A stretch of 60,585 nt of DNA from NCBI RefSeq assembly GCF_014349155.1, contig NZ_JACSIT010000141.1:1-60585 (forward strand), in the 5' to 3' direction. The translations under genes were made by a program, and so were the position numbers. The notes below the pieces were generated by a model that was given only the letters and a program-made list of their open reading frames with translations, searched no databases and was not told the DNA's origin. How positions within the stretch are numbered: position 1 is the first letter of the stretch; every line of letters begins with the position of its first letter. Positions 42,901-51,356 of this stretch are shown here, one piece after another. This DNA comes from Neolewinella lacunae. Its GTDB lineage: Bacteria > Bacteroidota > Bacteroidia > Chitinophagales > Saprospiraceae.

Positions 42901-45502
42901 GCGCACCGAAAAGGTGTACGACCTGGCGGACAACATCGTGCGCAAGCATACGCCCAACCTGCGGGAAACGCTGGGGGAGCAAGGAGCCATCATCTACCAC
43001 TACGACCACGAACGGCTGCGGGAAATCATCTACCCCATCAACTTCCAGAATAAGGTCAGCTTCAGTTACGGGGGGCCAGAGGCCGGGTTTAACCGCCGCG
43101 GGCGCATCGTCTTATGCCTCGATGCCAGCGGCGGGACGGAGTACTTCTACGACGCCCACGGCGAGACGAACAAGACCATCCGGACGCTACTGATCAATGA
43201 ATCTACCGTGCGGACCTTCATCCACGAAATGGCCTACGACAGCTGGGGGCGTGAGCAGCGGATGGGCTACCCCGACGGGGAGTTCGTAGCGTATGGCTAC
43301 AACGCCGCCGGCCAACTGGAGACCATGAGCGGCGAAAAAGACGGCAACCACTACACCTACCTCAAAGACGTTCGCTACGACGTCTTTGGCCGCACGGTAA
43401 GCAAAACCCTGGGCAACGACGCGCAGGAAACGCTGACTTTTGACCCGCTCACGCAGCGGCCCGCCACAGTGGGCATCATGGCCAACGGGGTGGCCCTGCA
43501 AAACCTCCGCCTGGGCTTCAGCCCGGTGGGCAACCTCGAGACCAGGGAACAAACGGCCGGCCCCCAGGATGGCCTGGGCGGCAGCTACCGCGAGCGTTTC
43601 GTGTACGACCCCCTCCACCGCCTGACCGAAGCCAGCGGGGAATTCAACCTGGCGGAGGGGACCAAAAGCTACACCTACTTCGTCGACCACGATGCGCTTT
43701 ACAACCAAACCCGGCGGGAGCTTGAACTGCGCAATGACGGCGCGGTGGATGCGCTAAACAGCTTCGATCGGCGCCTGGTAACGGAACCCAGCTACCCCCA
43801 CCGAATCCAGACCCTGGGTGGGCGGCAACACCACTACGACGCGAATGGCAATCTGCTGGGCTACACCGGCGAGGCGGGCAGCTACCGTTACCAGCAAAGC
43901 CGCTGGGACGAAGAAGACCGGCTGATGGAATTCAGCGACAACGGCACCATCACCCGTTACACTTATACGGCGTCAGGCAGTCGGGCCATCCAGAGCACTG
44001 GCACCCTGCGGGGGGTGTTTACGGACGGAGCGCCGGCGGGTTTTGTGAGCCATAGCGGGAATTATACCGCCTACGTATCGCCGTTTTTCAGCTTTACCAA
44101 AAGCAGTTTCACCAAGCATTACTTTGCCGATGGACAGCGGCTGCTGACCAAGCAGGGCACGGGAGAATTCAACAACATTTACTGGTACGCGGGCGGCCTT
44201 ACGGCGGGAGACCTGAACTATACCGCCCGGATGAACGACCTGACGCAGACGGTGTGGAATTATTACCTGGCCTTGGGTTTGCCCCCGGGGCCGCCGACGC
44301 TGCCGGGCTACTACGGCCAGCCCGGCGTTACGGGGGACCCCCTGCCGACGAGTGCGGGAGGCGATTTTGGTTCCGCCCCGGGCCAGGCCCCCCCAGGCCC
44401 GGGTGGCCCGCCGGACCCGACGGGCCCACCCGGGCCGCCCACCTGGTACCGTAGTCCGCCGGGCCGCGATAGCCTGGGCGCTGGCTACGGCTACGAGGGC
44501 TACGGCGTATTCCCCGAAGTGGTGGGCTCGTACTACCACAGCGACCACCTGGGCAACGTAACCTGGGTAACGGACGCCCGCGGTGCCGTAAGCACCTACC
44601 GGGCCTACTTGCCCTCGGGTGAGTTGTTGGTGGAGCAGGAGCGCAAAGCCGCGCCGCTGAAGTTTACCTTCAATGGCAAGGAGGAAGACCCCGCCAGCGG
44701 CCTCAACTATTTCGGGGCCCGCTACCTGAACCCGGAAGACGGGCACTGGCTCAGTTTAGATCCGATGGCCGAGGCCTTCCCCGGGCACAATCCCTACGCC
44801 TTTGGTTTGCACAACCCTTTGCGTTTTGTGGACCCCGACGGCCGGGCTGCCTTCGACTTCTACCCCACGGAAGTGGCGGCGGCGATCAATTTTGCCAACA
44901 TCCACAACAAGGCCTCCATCCAGGACAACCGCGAGCGGGGAGCCAACATCTACCGGACGACCCTGCGGGGGCAGACCGTGTACTTCTACGACGACCCCGT
45001 GCGCGGGGAAGAAAGCGGAGTAGACCTACCGCCCACGCTGCCTTTCGTGGAAGTGGTGGCTGACATCCACACCCACAGCCGGATGGAAGATGGAGCCGAA
45101 GGGTACAATCACCATTCCGATGACGACCTGGATGGCAACGATGAAGCCAAAAGGAGGGGCTACGTAGCCGTTCCCCTGGGACAATTAAAAGTCTATGACC
45201 CCAGCACGGGCGAAATCGACGTGGTGGCCGATGGCCTGGCCTACGACAAGGGCTATTACGAAAAGTTCTTCGGCCAGGAGCATCCCGCCAAAACCCGGCA
45301 GAAATACTATCGCCGCATCAAACACGGGCAGGTGACGGGGGGAGGTACGGCGGCCCGGACGGCAGCCCAGGAAAAACGCAACCTGCTGCGCTACGCCCAG
45401 AGCATTGCCAGGGCGGCGGGACCACCACAGGAGCCCGCCCGCCCCCGCCCGGGGGTAATGAACCAGCTGAAGGGGTACGTCCGGCGGGTATTTTGGCGGT
45501 AA
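36956..45502 (+). CDS. SpvB/VCBS/RHS polymorphic-toxin-like protein with DUF4329-like C-terminus
   Basis: A 2848-residue exported protein. Signal peptide (MKTWLLLLLIVCCALPVNCLAQ); SpvB-type beta-propeller start (GGAHLSYPIKLPPARKGHAPLLGLSY, residues ~60-350); calcium-type VCBS/FG-GAP loops DINGDALPDK, DFNGDDLLD, DLNGDRYPD, DINGDGLADK, DVDGDGFLD between ~430 and 1400; YD repeats ~1650-2570; a Pro/Gly-rich stretch ~2445-2500; the RHS core end GLNYFGARYLNPEDGHWLSLDPMAE...NPYAFGLHNPLRFVDPDGRA (~2580-2632). The variable tail (~2633-2848) contains DIHTHSRMEDG...HHSDDDLDGNDEAKRRGYVAVP, resembling DUF4329/JAB-like metal-site domains. The RHS shell usually encloses a C-terminal toxin. No immunity gene follows: the next gene is converging accC. 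It is third in a unit with a barrel and a T9SS-sorted protein. Confidence 0.9.
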   Translation: MKTWLLLLLIVCCALPVNCLAQAPASPPPLYRLLSPQETSPVANPADGIALIEPPVANPTGGAHLSYPIKLPPARKGHAPLLGLSYASDHLHGWLGRGWDLSLPSIDVETRWGVPRYDPATETETYLLEGNMLAPVAHRGPSRPRAADRSFNPRVESDFQRITRHGNGPRNYWWEIAYPDGLVEYYGGSSEGLRADALLRDPAGNISSWALVRSTDVYGNRIDYHYHLQEDTGHANSTESGTERYPDFITYNGYGTEEGPYEIRFRRDRQLGESRRPDVRTDYNSGHKKVVADLLRRIEISYRGTPVRHYELGYQTGPFQQSLLEDITEFGSDGSVLASHRFAYHGLPAGDFSAFGAAETWDTGNDNVRGNILNPIPGFTGEISALGGAGSTSLQGGTAATVGPIGPPGSKELTVGGTIGLGSSSANGLLAFVDINGDALPDKLFRRGNDLVWRENRSASGQTSFGPVRPVNGLRDFSVTETAENNFGFEANITPFFAGYENTTARTTTTTYFNDFNGDDLLDVLHRGRIYFNHLDGEGNPTFTLNSGDTPSPIVAGANPDGGLVEVDPAEQQELLDQTPRHDVVRSWEAPCAGQISISGAVALVEQPGIDAYSREDGVRVSIELGGALGNLGIPNIQLFTAVLPANDYAPRVPDLRNIPVVAGQRIYFRVQSILDGAFDRVSWDPVITYDGEDLTELDLNGRPRYRFQASEDFLLASCQTVAMPLAGRVDLVGTFSKPVLTDTLHLELRRGGNVIFRQSFAPDTVVTEAAIRLENFAVAAEEQLQLTMRANSSIDWTAPAWSPRLVYRSADDGTVVVSPEGEDLYSYCPAIDYTLHSKIVRKGDRWRPQTDSFTYSLSLDLGFPPVQLAGEWLTLVVRGPDTVYHRYERFLFGALAGAMAVGDTLVVPPGVEVWVEVFGPAALANALRNLTLAIRPIGQILPGGLPVPYGVYRKRSPDELLLGPQYRGWGQFVYRGEGAAANTGIIEANLRLTEPDIDEEDVEDIEIDPDNPDFSDFEGLANDPTQEPFVVMVASPKDGYWQGYDNLTLLGADYQSSSRLGQDDVVLTPDFGTGSSAPPLASVARIRAVSVGVGFGPASLAGSKADNTTTNLLEVMDLNGDRYPDIVSPTLAQYTTVYGGLSNRTYRHGFGSHVAQSSALGGTAGGKFVDSSPTNSGDSSGKGSRRRSRRAKTTTKNQGAKAQSANESAEAGGSISVNFAIDNDYTVHSWFDINGDGLADKVWDNGDVAFNYGYRFGGRENWGFADIRRGVSMDYGGGGGINVSNNSFAAGVAITRTDNYSTAGLQDMNNDGLADALSYNPDTRMLRVALNTGSGYAPAINWGRLTEPYDKGDATAESVNFAFTVCIPIFFIRVCVNPSGSAGRGVSRVLSQFDDVDGDGFLDEVMATRDNEIMVRRSTLGKVNLLREIRRPLGATIQLDYTKAGNDYGLPFAKYVLSEVRLNDGADGDGPAWRKTRLAYAGPNHDRHEREFLGFAQTISTELDTEDGDRPYRSHTLEYANNNFYDRNLLLREYTEDAAGNRYRETVFTYLLTNPATQTELPPALLASDQGRAFPLLVARTENFYEGAAAPQLSRRTTFRYDSLGQILSKTDFGDGSPEDELRTDYQYAPLPATVFKADRLTALRVYGGGELLRHSELDVDERGNVLQLRQYLDENTAAVRDYTYDAWGNVLTSTRPPNEAGERMRYTYTIDTVERMYVLRTEDSYGYVSTAEYEFRYGQRVAATDVNGHTVRYALDPHGRVREIKLPKDSVFSFRFRFYPTADPPYATTERYDPHRDGVVTSHSFLDGLGRVIQRQHAAVIDGQEQFRISGQMGYDAFDRPIREGYPLAANPAPGRLHPAPAAAPTTTSAYDVLDRPTSMTLPDGSRSTLEYGIVPGPTGELLFQEKMTDALGFRETTLTDERGRQEAYLREADTTTITTVFDYNVLGELRAVVDDGGFATRYEYDRLGRRTAEIPADGGRTEKVYDLADNIVRKHTPNLRETLGEQGAIIYHYDHERLREIIYPINFQNKVSFSYGGPEAGFNRRGRIVLCLDASGGTEYFYDAHGETNKTIRTLLINESTVRTFIHEMAYDSWGREQRMGYPDGEFVAYGYNAAGQLETMSGEKDGNHYTYLKDVRYDVFGRTVSKTLGNDAQETLTFDPLTQRPATVGIMANGVALQNLRLGFSPVGNLETREQTAGPQDGLGGSYRERFVYDPLHRLTEASGEFNLAEGTKSYTYFVDHDALYNQTRRELELRNDGAVDALNSFDRRLVTEPSYPHRIQTLGGRQHHYDANGNLLGYTGEAGSYRYQQSRWDEEDRLMEFSDNGTITRYTYTASGSRAIQSTGTLRGVFTDGAPAGFVSHSGNYTAYVSPFFSFTKSSFTKHYFADGQRLLTKQGTGEFNNIYWYAGGLTAGDLNYTARMNDLTQTVWNYYLALGLPPGPPTLPGYYGQPGVTGDPLPTSAGGDFGSAPGQAPPGPGGPPDPTGPPGPPTWYRSPPGRDSLGAGYGYEGYGVFPEVVGSYYHSDHLGNVTWVTDARGAVSTYRAYLPSGELLVEQERKAAPLKFTFNGKEEDPASGLNYFGARYLNPEDGHWLSLDPMAEAFPGHNPYAFGLHNPLRFVDPDGRAAFDFYPTEVAAAINFANIHNKASIQDNRERGANIYRTTLRGQTVYFYDDPVRGEESGVDLPPTLPFVEVVADIHTHSRMEDGAEGYNHHSDDDLDGNDEAKRRGYVAVPLGQLKVYDPSTGEIDVVADGLAYDKGYYEKFFGQEHPAKTRQKYYRRIKHGQVTGGGTAARTAAQEKRNLLRYAQSIARAAGPPQEPARPRPGVMNQLKGYVRRVFWR
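42539..42556 (+). repeat. 18-mer dispersed repeat inside the RHS gene
   Basis: A perfect GCACCTGCGGCCGCGCCC, read as APAAAP between two YD repeats. A weaker copy (15/18) lies at 39634-39651. Confidence 0.8.
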
Positions 45503-45525
45503 AACGACCGGTGATAAAGCAAAAA

Positions 45526-45574
45526 CGGCCGCGCCCAAGGTGCCGTTAGTGGTCTTGGGCGCGGCCGCAGGTGC
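45526..45574. terminator. Two-way terminator made from inverted 18-mer copies
   Basis: cggccgcgcccaag (45526-45539) pairs perfectly with cttgggcgcggccg (45554-45567) between the convergent RHS and accC genes. The right arm is part of a perfect 18-mer (45557-45574); the left arm is a truncated copy. Confidence 0.7.
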
Positions 45575-45601
45575 CGTGGAAAAGGGTACGGCGAGGGACG
45601 T

Positions 45602-46957
45602 CTACTTCCCCTCCGGAAGTTCTTGCTGACCGAGCCAACCGGTGTCAAAATTACCGTCCCGGAAATCCTGTTGCTTCATCAGCCACTGGTGGAAGGGGAC
45701 GGTGGTTTTGACGCCCTCAATGATGAACTCATCCAGGGCACGTTCCATTTTCGTGATGGCCTCCTGCCGCGTTGGAGCGCGAACGATGAGCTTAGCGATC
45801 ATGCTGTCATAAAAGGGCGGGATCGTGTAGCCGGCGTAAACGTGGGTATCCACCCGCACGCCCTGGCCTTTGGAGCTGTGGAAACTGCTGATCTTGCCGG
45901 GGCTGGGGCGGAAGCTGTTCCAGGGGTCCTCGGCGTTGATCCGGCACTCGATGGCGTGGCTTTTGGGATAGTAATTGGCACCGGAGAGGGGCTCTCCGTA
46001 GGCAATTTTAATTTGCTCCTTGATCAGGTCGTGGTCGATGACTTCTTCCGTCACGGGGTGCTCGACCTGGATCCGGGTGTTCATCTCCATGAAGTAGAAG
46101 TTGCGGTCGGCATCGACCAGGAATTCCACCGTTCCTACACCTTCGTAGTTGATGGCTTTCCCGGCCTCAATGGCCGCTTGTCCCATTTTCTCCCGCAGCT
46201 CGTCGGTCATGAAGGGGCTGGGGCATTCCTCCACCAGTTTCTGGTGGCGGCGCTGTACGGAGCAATCGCGCTCGGAGAGGTGAATGACCTTGCCGTACTG
46301 ATCGCCGATGATCTGGATTTCGATGTGGCGGGGCTTGGTGATGTACTTTTCGAGGTACATCCCATCGTTGCCGAAGGCGGCTTTGGCTTCCGCGCGGGCA
46401 CTGTCCCAGGCCCGCTGGAACTCCTCCTTGCTGTTGATGATCCGCATGCCTTTGCCGCCGCCGCCAGCGGTGGCTTTGATCATTACGGGGTAGCCCATTG
46501 CGGCGGCCTGTTCGAGGCCATCGGCGGCGCTTTTGAGCAGTTCGCCGTTGCCGGGGACTACGGGAACCTTGGCCTTGATCATCGTGTCTTTGGCGGTGAT
46601 CTTATCCCCCATGCGGCGGATTTGCTCGGGGCGCGGGCCAATGAACTTGATGCCGTACTCCTGGCACACTTCGGCAAAATCCGCATTTTCGGAGAGGAAA
46701 CCGTAGCCGGGGTGTACGGCGTCGGCGTTGGTGATTTCCACCGCAGCCATGATTTTGGGAATGCTCAGGTAGCTTTCGGAGGAAGCGGGTGGCCCGATGC
46801 AGACGGCCTCATCGGCAAAGCGGACGTGGAGGCTTTCGCGGTCGGCCGTAGAGTAAATGGCTACGGTCTTGATGCCCATTTCCCGGCAGGTACGGATGAT
46901 GCGCAGGGCAATCTCGCCCCGGTTGGCAATGAGGATTTTTTTGAATTTCTCAGCCAT
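45602..46957 (-). CDS. accC: Acetyl-CoA carboxylase, biotin carboxylase subunit
   Basis: A 451-residue ATP-grasp enzyme that carboxylates the biotin of AccB, committing carbon to fatty acid synthesis. Motifs: [24 protein letters not shown] at the start, [13 protein letters not shown] (ATP loop), [30 protein letters not shown], the metal/catalytic [16 protein letters not shown], and the C-terminal [20 protein letters not shown]. Normal length. It lies last in an efp-accB-accC run. Confidence 0.98.
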   Translation of the reverse strand: MAEKFKKILIANRGEIALRIIRTCREMGIKTVAIYSTADRESLHVRFADEAVCIGPPASSESYLSIPKIMAAVEITNADAVHPGYGFLSENADFAEVCQEYGIKFIGPRPEQIRRMGDKITAKDTMIKAKVPVVPGNGELLKSAADGLEQAAAMGYPVMIKATAGGGGKGMRIINSKEEFQRAWDSARAEAKAAFGNDGMYLEKYITKPRHIEIQIIGDQYGKVIHLSERDCSVQRRHQKLVEECPSPFMTDELREKMGQAAIEAGKAINYEGVGTVEFLVDADRNFYFMEMNTRIQVEHPVTEEVIDHDLIKEQIKIAYGEPLSGANYYPKSHAIECRINAEDPWNSFRPSPGKISSFHSSKGQGVRVDTHVYAGYTIPPFYDSMIAKLIVRAPTRQEAITKMERALDEFIIEGVKTTVPFHQWLMKQQDFRDGNFDTGWLGQQELPEGK

Positions 46958-47059
46958 GGTACAAGTCTTTATGGTAGGGGAGTGGGCAAACCCCGTGGTA
47001 TGGGCCGCCGCTTCCCTGGCGTGCTGGAAGAAAAGTTGCGTTTGTTACTTGGGGGAGGA

Positions 47060-47569
47060 TCAAGAGGGGTCCACCAAAAACAGCGGCTGATCGTACTCAA
47101 TGGGCTGGGCATCTTCGACGAGGACTTTGACGATTTTGCCGGAGAAGTCTGATTCGATCTCGTTGAACAACTTCATAGCTTCCACTACGCAGACGGTATC
47201 CCCCTTCGCGATTTTGTCGCCTACTTTCACGTAGGGATCTTTATCGGGCGAGGGCGAGCGGTAAAAAGTACCGATCATGGGCGACTTGATTTCCACCAGC
47301 TTGCCCTCTCCTTCGGAGGGAGCAGCCTTGGCCGCCGCGGGAGCAGCCGCCGGGGCAGCAGGTGCCGCAACAGGAGCGGGAGCCGCAGCAGCAGCGGGCA
47401 TACTGATGATGGCCGGGGGGGCGTACTGGGCATCGCGGGCAGCACCTCCGCCGGCGCCGTAAGATTTGCCGCGGATGTGCACGGTCACTTCACCGTCCTT
47501 AAATTTGAATTCGGAAAGTTCTGACTTGGCGACAAGCTTGATCAGTTCCTGGATGTCTTTCAAGTTCAT
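47060..47569 (-). CDS. accB: Biotin carboxyl carrier protein
   Basis: 169 residues. The N-terminal helical part ([34 protein letters not shown]) is followed by an Ala/Pro-rich swinging linker (about 55-85) and the biotinyl domain with EAMKLFNEI, the biotinylated Lys at about residue 133, and a 'thumb' region [17 protein letters not shown]. The start at 47569 is set by the family N-terminus. It lies 7 bp after efp and ~100 bp before accC. Confidence 0.97.
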   Translation of the reverse strand: MNLKDIQELIKLVAKSELSEFKFKDGEVTVHIRGKSYGAGGGAARDAQYAPPAIISMPAAAAAPAPVAAPAAPAAAPAAAKAAPSEGEGKLVEIKSPMIGTFYRSPSPDKDPYVKVGDKIAKGDTVCVVEAMKLFNEIESDFSGKIVKVLVEDAQPIEYDQPLFLVDPS

Positions 47570-47576
47570 GCTGGGT

Positions 47577-48143
47577 CTAGTTTTTTGCGCGCTCGACGTA
47601 AGTATTGGTACGGGTATCGATTTTGATCCGGTCGCCAATGTTGATGAAAAGTGGCACCCGAACCTCCGCACCGGTTTCCACCGTGGCAGGTTTGAGGGTG
47701 TTGGTGGCCGTATCTCCCTTCACTCCCGGCTCCGTGTAGGTAATTTCCATTTCTACGTACTGGGGCAGGTCGATGGTAAGCGGCGTGTTATCGGCTGTAT
47801 TATACAAAACTTCCACCGTATCGCCCTCCCGCAACATGCCAGGATTGTCGATAAAGGCTTCCCCGATGGCGGCCTGCTCGTAAGACTCGGCGTTCATGAA
47901 GTGGTAACCCATGTCATCTTTGTAGAGGAATTGCATCTTATGCCGCTCTACACGGACCTCGTCGACCTTATGGCCAGAGGGAAAAGTTTCCGAAAGGACC
48001 TTGCCCGTAGAGAGGCTTTTGATCTTGGTACGCACGAAGGCGGCACCCTTGCCGGGCTTCACGTGCTGAAATTCGACGACGGTGTAAATGTCGTTACTGT
48101 GGCGGAACGTGAAGCCGTTCTTGATGTCTGAAGTACTGGCCAT
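47577..48143 (-). CDS. efp: Elongation factor P
   Basis: A 188-residue EF-P, which relieves ribosome stalling at polyproline, with all three OB-like domains ([58 protein letters not shown]; the C-terminal [32 protein letters not shown]). The loop tip residue is Lys32 (PGKG), the lysine type that may be modified. Head of the efp-accB-accC cluster; proline-rich proteins such as the RHS protein are abundant here. Confidence 0.98.
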   Translation of the reverse strand: MASTSDIKNGFTFRHSNDIYTVVEFQHVKPGKGAAFVRTKIKSLSTGKVLSETFPSGHKVDEVRVERHKMQFLYKDDMGYHFMNAESYEQAAIGEAFIDNPGMLREGDTVEVLYNTADNTPLTIDLPQYVEMEITYTEPGVKGDTATNTLKPATVETGAEVRVPLFINIGDRIKIDTRTNTYVERAKN

Positions 48144-48216
48144 GAAAGCTGCTTTGAAACTTGGTTTTGGGTGCGCGAAGGGGTGTCCGCTCCGCCCACT
48201 GCCTGGTTAAGTGGCG

Positions 48217-48224
48217 CGAAGATA
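48217..48224 (-). promoter_or_regulatory. efp promoter (TATCTTCG)
   Basis: Seven of eight matches to TATCTTTG on the minus strand, 73 bp upstream of efp. The rest of 48144-48442 holds no gene. Confidence 0.45.
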
Positions 48225-48442
48225 AGCACTTGCCATCTTTAGCGCACCTCCGGGCCCCAGTTATCGGCCGGCGCAGATCCCTTTTTCCGTCCTTTCGGGC
48301 GCTCCCGGCGGGCGCAGACGGGGACCAAGGCAGCCCGAATGCCCCCCATCCGGCAGAAAAAACCGGGTGCATCCGGTCTCCAGGATAGCGGACGGGGGCG
48401 CTGGCGTTAGTGCGCTGTGTTAGGGCCAATCTTCTGCCGCCC

Positions 48443-49168
48443 TTAGTCGTCTTCCGGGTAGAGGACGCCTTCGTCGGCAAAGCTGTAGTAAGATTGGCCA
48501 GCGATGATGAGGTGATCGAGGACGTACAGATCGAGGTTGCGGGCACCCGCGCTGAGTTTGCGCGTCAGGGCCAGGTCCGCCTGACTGGGATAGGCCTGGC
48601 CGCTGGGGTGGTTGTGGGCCAGTACCAGGGAAGCCACGCTGCCGTGGGAGAGGGCTGCCCGGAAGATCGTCCGGGCGTCTGCCACCGTTCCCGTTACCCC
48701 GCCGCGGCTGATGAGGTGGCGGCCCAGCAGGCGGTTGGCACGGTTGAGGCAGAGCAGGTGAAATTCTTCGTGCGCCAAATCCCCCAGCAAGGGGCGCAGG
48801 TAGCGGTAAGACTGCTCACTGCTTCCCAGTACCGGTTTTTCGACGTCCCAGGCCGCTTCCCGCCGGCGCCCCAGTTCCAGGGCCGCCACCAGCCGCAGGG
48901 CTTTGACTGGCCCGATGCCCGGCAGGCGCTCCAGGTCGGCAATCTCCTTGCGGGCCAGGTCGTGGAGGTTGTGTTCTACGGAGCGCAGTAGCTGCCGCGC
49001 GAGGGTCAGCGCCGACGTACCCTGCAAGCCAGAGCCCAACAGAATGGCGACGATCTCCGCATCGGAAAGTGCACTTGGGCCGTGGCGGGCGAGTTTCTCG
49101 CGTGGCTGGTCATCCGCAGCCAGGTCCTGGATGCGTAAGGGGGCCGGGGGATCAACGTACTGGGTCAT
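48443..49168 (-). CDS. radC: RadC family JAB/MPN protein
   Basis: A 241-residue RadC: a helix-hairpin-helix region (LSDAEIVAILLGSGLQGTSALTLARQLL, LPGIGPVKALRLVAALELGRR) and a JAB metalloprotease-like domain with the metal motif LVLAHNHPSGQAYPSQADLALTRKL. Despite its name, a DNA repair role is not established. The TATCTTTG promoter at 49217-49224 places transcription initiation downstream of the longer in-frame ATG (49219), so the start is 49168. Confidence 0.94.
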   Translation of the reverse strand: MTQYVDPPAPLRIQDLAADDQPREKLARHGPSALSDAEIVAILLGSGLQGTSALTLARQLLRSVEHNLHDLARKEIADLERLPGIGPVKALRLVAALELGRRREAAWDVEKPVLGSSEQSYRYLRPLLGDLAHEEFHLLCLNRANRLLGRHLISRGGVTGTVADARTIFRAALSHGSVASLVLAHNHPSGQAYPSQADLALTRKLSAGARNLDLYVLDHLIIAGQSYYSFADEGVLYPEDD

Positions 49169-49216
49169 CGTTTCGGGAAGAGGGCGAAACGGAAAGGGTA
49201 AACACTTGCTTGGAGG

Positions 49217-49224
49217 CAAAGATA
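49217..49224 (-). promoter_or_regulatory. radC promoter (TATCTTTG)
   Basis: A perfect TATCTTTG on the minus strand. It decides the radC start. Confidence 0.65.
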
Positions 49225-49306
49225 AATTTTTTGTTGATTAATTTTTAAATTTTCAACATTTAAAATTAAAATCGTACTGTTTCGCCTCACCCTGCTCCAT
49301 GTCCCT

Positions 49307-49350
49307 ACTCCCCCTTTCGGGGGGTCGGGGGGGAGCACCTGCGGCCGCGC
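49307..49350 (+). repeat. Composite repeat: G-rich hairpin plus 18-mer
   Basis: ccccctttcggggggtcggggggg followed by the 18-mer core at 49335-49350 (last two bases diverged). It ends 11 bp from the stop codon of the OmpA-family gene, where it may act as that gene's 3' hairpin. Confidence 0.8.
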
Positions 49351-49361
49351 AAAAATCCGGC

Positions 49362-51356
49362 TTATTCTTCGCCGATCACGCGGGCTTCCAGGCGGTTGTT
49401 AAGGGCGTAGTCTTCTTCGGTGCAGGCCAGGCAATTCCGCAGCCGGAAGCGGTTGCCGTAGGAGAGGGTGCGCAGGCGGTCGGGCGCAATGCCCCGGCGA
49501 ATGAGGGCCTGCCGGACGGCCTCGGCGCGGTTATCGCCCAGCAAAACGAGCTGATCGGCCGCCTCCCGACCATCGGTATGGGCGATGAGCCGCAGTTGAA
49601 TATCCGGCCGGTCGCGCAGCAACTGGACGAGAATGTCGAGATCGCGCGAAAGCTCTTCCTGTAAAATGGCGGTGTTGCTGTAAAAACTGATGGCGGGCAG
49701 GGCCAGGCTGGCGGCGTCGGCGTCGGTGCCCCGGCGGGTGACGAGGCCTTCGGGCTGGAGGGCTAAATTGATGCGGGGGTGGGCCGAGGCCCGCAGCTGA
49801 TCGGCGTTGATTTCAGCTACCCCCGTAGCGAAGCCCAGCCTGCCGGCGGAGAGAAGGTAGCCGCAGTCGGCCCGCAGGCAAACTTCGTAGTAGCCGGAAA
49901 GGTCGCTGACGGCCGATACTCCGCCGCTGGTGCAGCCGATGGGCCGGAACTGGAGCGGAACGTTGCCGGCCCCCGCGCCCCGTGAATCCGTCAGCCGCCC
50001 CGTCAGCAACACACAGTCGGTGGGCTGGAGGGTGATGGCCAGCAGTCGGCTGGGGCCTTCGGCGGTGTAGAGGAAGCGGAGGGTCTCCGGGGCGTAGCCG
50101 GGCATGGCGACGTGCACCTCGTAGGTCTTGCCCGTGGCCAGTTCGAGCCGGACGTTGCCTTCGCGGTCAGAGCGCAAAGGCGGCAGGCCCAGCTGCCCCA
50201 TGGGCTTGACCACCGGGCGGATGCTGCGCCCCGCGCCCGTTTGCTCCAGTTGAAAGGAGTAGTAAGGGGCGGGGAGCCGACCGGCGGGGTCCACTTCGCC
50301 CAGCCATACTTCCGCACCCGCCACCCGCTGGCTGGTGGACCCGTCGTAGATGGTGAGCACTTCCCCGTCCATCTCCGGCCCGCGCAGCGAAGCGAAGCCC
50401 CGGGCGAAGCGCAGCAGGTAAATATCGTCTTTGCCCTTGCCGCCAGCGCGGTTGCTGACGAGGTAGCCGCGCGCGGCATCGTTGGTCAGGGTAATGCCTA
50501 CGTCGTCGGCGGAGGAATTGACGGGAGCGGGCAGGTTGATGACCTTGCCCCAGCGGCGCTGGCTCAGGTCGATGAGGAAAAGGTCGTAGCCCCCCAGGCC
50601 TCCGTGTCCGTCGCTGGCAAAAAACAAGCGGCCGCTGGGGTGGATGTAGGGAAAAGCTTCGTTGCCTTCGGTATTGATTTCGGGGCCGAGGTTGATGGCC
50701 GGGCTCCAGCGGCCGTCGTGGTAATCGCTGAAGTAGAGGTCGTAACCACCGTAGCCACCGTTGCGGTTGCTGGCGAAGTAAATGCGCCGGCCATCGGGGG
50801 TAAGGGCGGGGTGCTGGTTGCTGAAATTCGCTCCGTTGAAGGGCATGGGCCGCACGTCCGCCCAATCGTATTCCGCCCGGTAGGCGGAGTAGATGCCCAG
50901 GTTGGCCTTGCCCGTGGGGTCCGCTACCGATACACCATCGCGCAACTGGGTGCGGGTGAAGTAGATGACGCGGTCATCCTGGGTAAAGGATACCGGGCCC
51001 TCGTTGTAGTTGGAGTTGAGCTCTACGGAAAAGCGGGACGGGTAGCCGGGCACGCCATCGGGCGAGAGGGGTGCGCGGAAGAGTTTGAAGTAGGTTTGCT
51101 TAGTGACGGGGTCGATGCTGCCCCGTTTGGGCCGGGTGAGAAAAACCAGGTCGGAGCCATAGATGGCGGGGCCAAACTCCGTTTCGCGGCCGTTGATGCG
51201 CGCGCAGTTTTCAATTTCGATTTCGCCGTTGTTGCTGGGGGCGGTCAGGAGGGTGCCCTGCGCCAGGAGGCTGCCCAGGCCCAGCGCAACCCAGAGCGTG
51301 GCCACCGTAGCCATGCGGACCGCCCGGCGGCGGCTGTCCGGCCTCGGGTCCATCAT
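49362..51356 (-). CDS. OmpA family protein with PD40 propeller and carboxypeptidase-regulatory domain
   Basis: 664 residues: N-terminal signal anchor (MATVATLWVALGLGSLLAQ), WD40/PD40-type beta-propeller repeats (NFSNQHPALTPDGRRIYFASNRNGGYGGYDLYFSD; EGNEAFPYIHPSGRLFFASDGHGGLGGYDLFLID; VGITLTNDAARGYLVSNRAGGKGKDDIYLL), carboxypeptidase regulatory-like segments (~330-520), and a C-terminal OmpA peptidoglycan-binding domain (LRLIAHTDGREAADQLVLLGDNRAEAVRQALIRRGI). The layout resembles PorE of the type IX secretion system without its TPR part. The start overlaps the dusB stop by 4 bp (ATGATG). Confidence 0.88.
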   Translation of the reverse strand: MMDPRPDSRRRAVRMATVATLWVALGLGSLLAQGTLLTAPSNNGEIEIENCARINGRETEFGPAIYGSDLVFLTRPKRGSIDPVTKQTYFKLFRAPLSPDGVPGYPSRFSVELNSNYNEGPVSFTQDDRVIYFTRTQLRDGVSVADPTGKANLGIYSAYRAEYDWADVRPMPFNGANFSNQHPALTPDGRRIYFASNRNGGYGGYDLYFSDYHDGRWSPAINLGPEINTEGNEAFPYIHPSGRLFFASDGHGGLGGYDLFLIDLSQRRWGKVINLPAPVNSSADDVGITLTNDAARGYLVSNRAGGKGKDDIYLLRFARGFASLRGPEMDGEVLTIYDGSTSQRVAGAEVWLGEVDPAGRLPAPYYSFQLEQTGAGRSIRPVVKPMGQLGLPPLRSDREGNVRLELATGKTYEVHVAMPGYAPETLRFLYTAEGPSRLLAITLQPTDCVLLTGRLTDSRGAGAGNVPLQFRPIGCTSGGVSAVSDLSGYYEVCLRADCGYLLSAGRLGFATGVAEINADQLRASAHPRINLALQPEGLVTRRGTDADAASLALPAISFYSNTAILQEELSRDLDILVQLLRDRPDIQLRLIAHTDGREAADQLVLLGDNRAEAVRQALIRRGIAPDRLRTLSYGNRFRLRNCLACTEEDYALNNRLEARVIGEE

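Noticed and set aside
40958..43009. 683-codon minus-strand frame opposite the RHS gene
   Set aside because: Same reason: low-complexity product, no start signals, overlaps conserved VCBS/YD coding sequence.
44285..44470. Assembly error at the Pro/Gly-rich stretch of the RHS gene
   Set aside because: The frame stays open and the RHS core continues correctly on both sides; proline-rich linkers are common before RHS cores.
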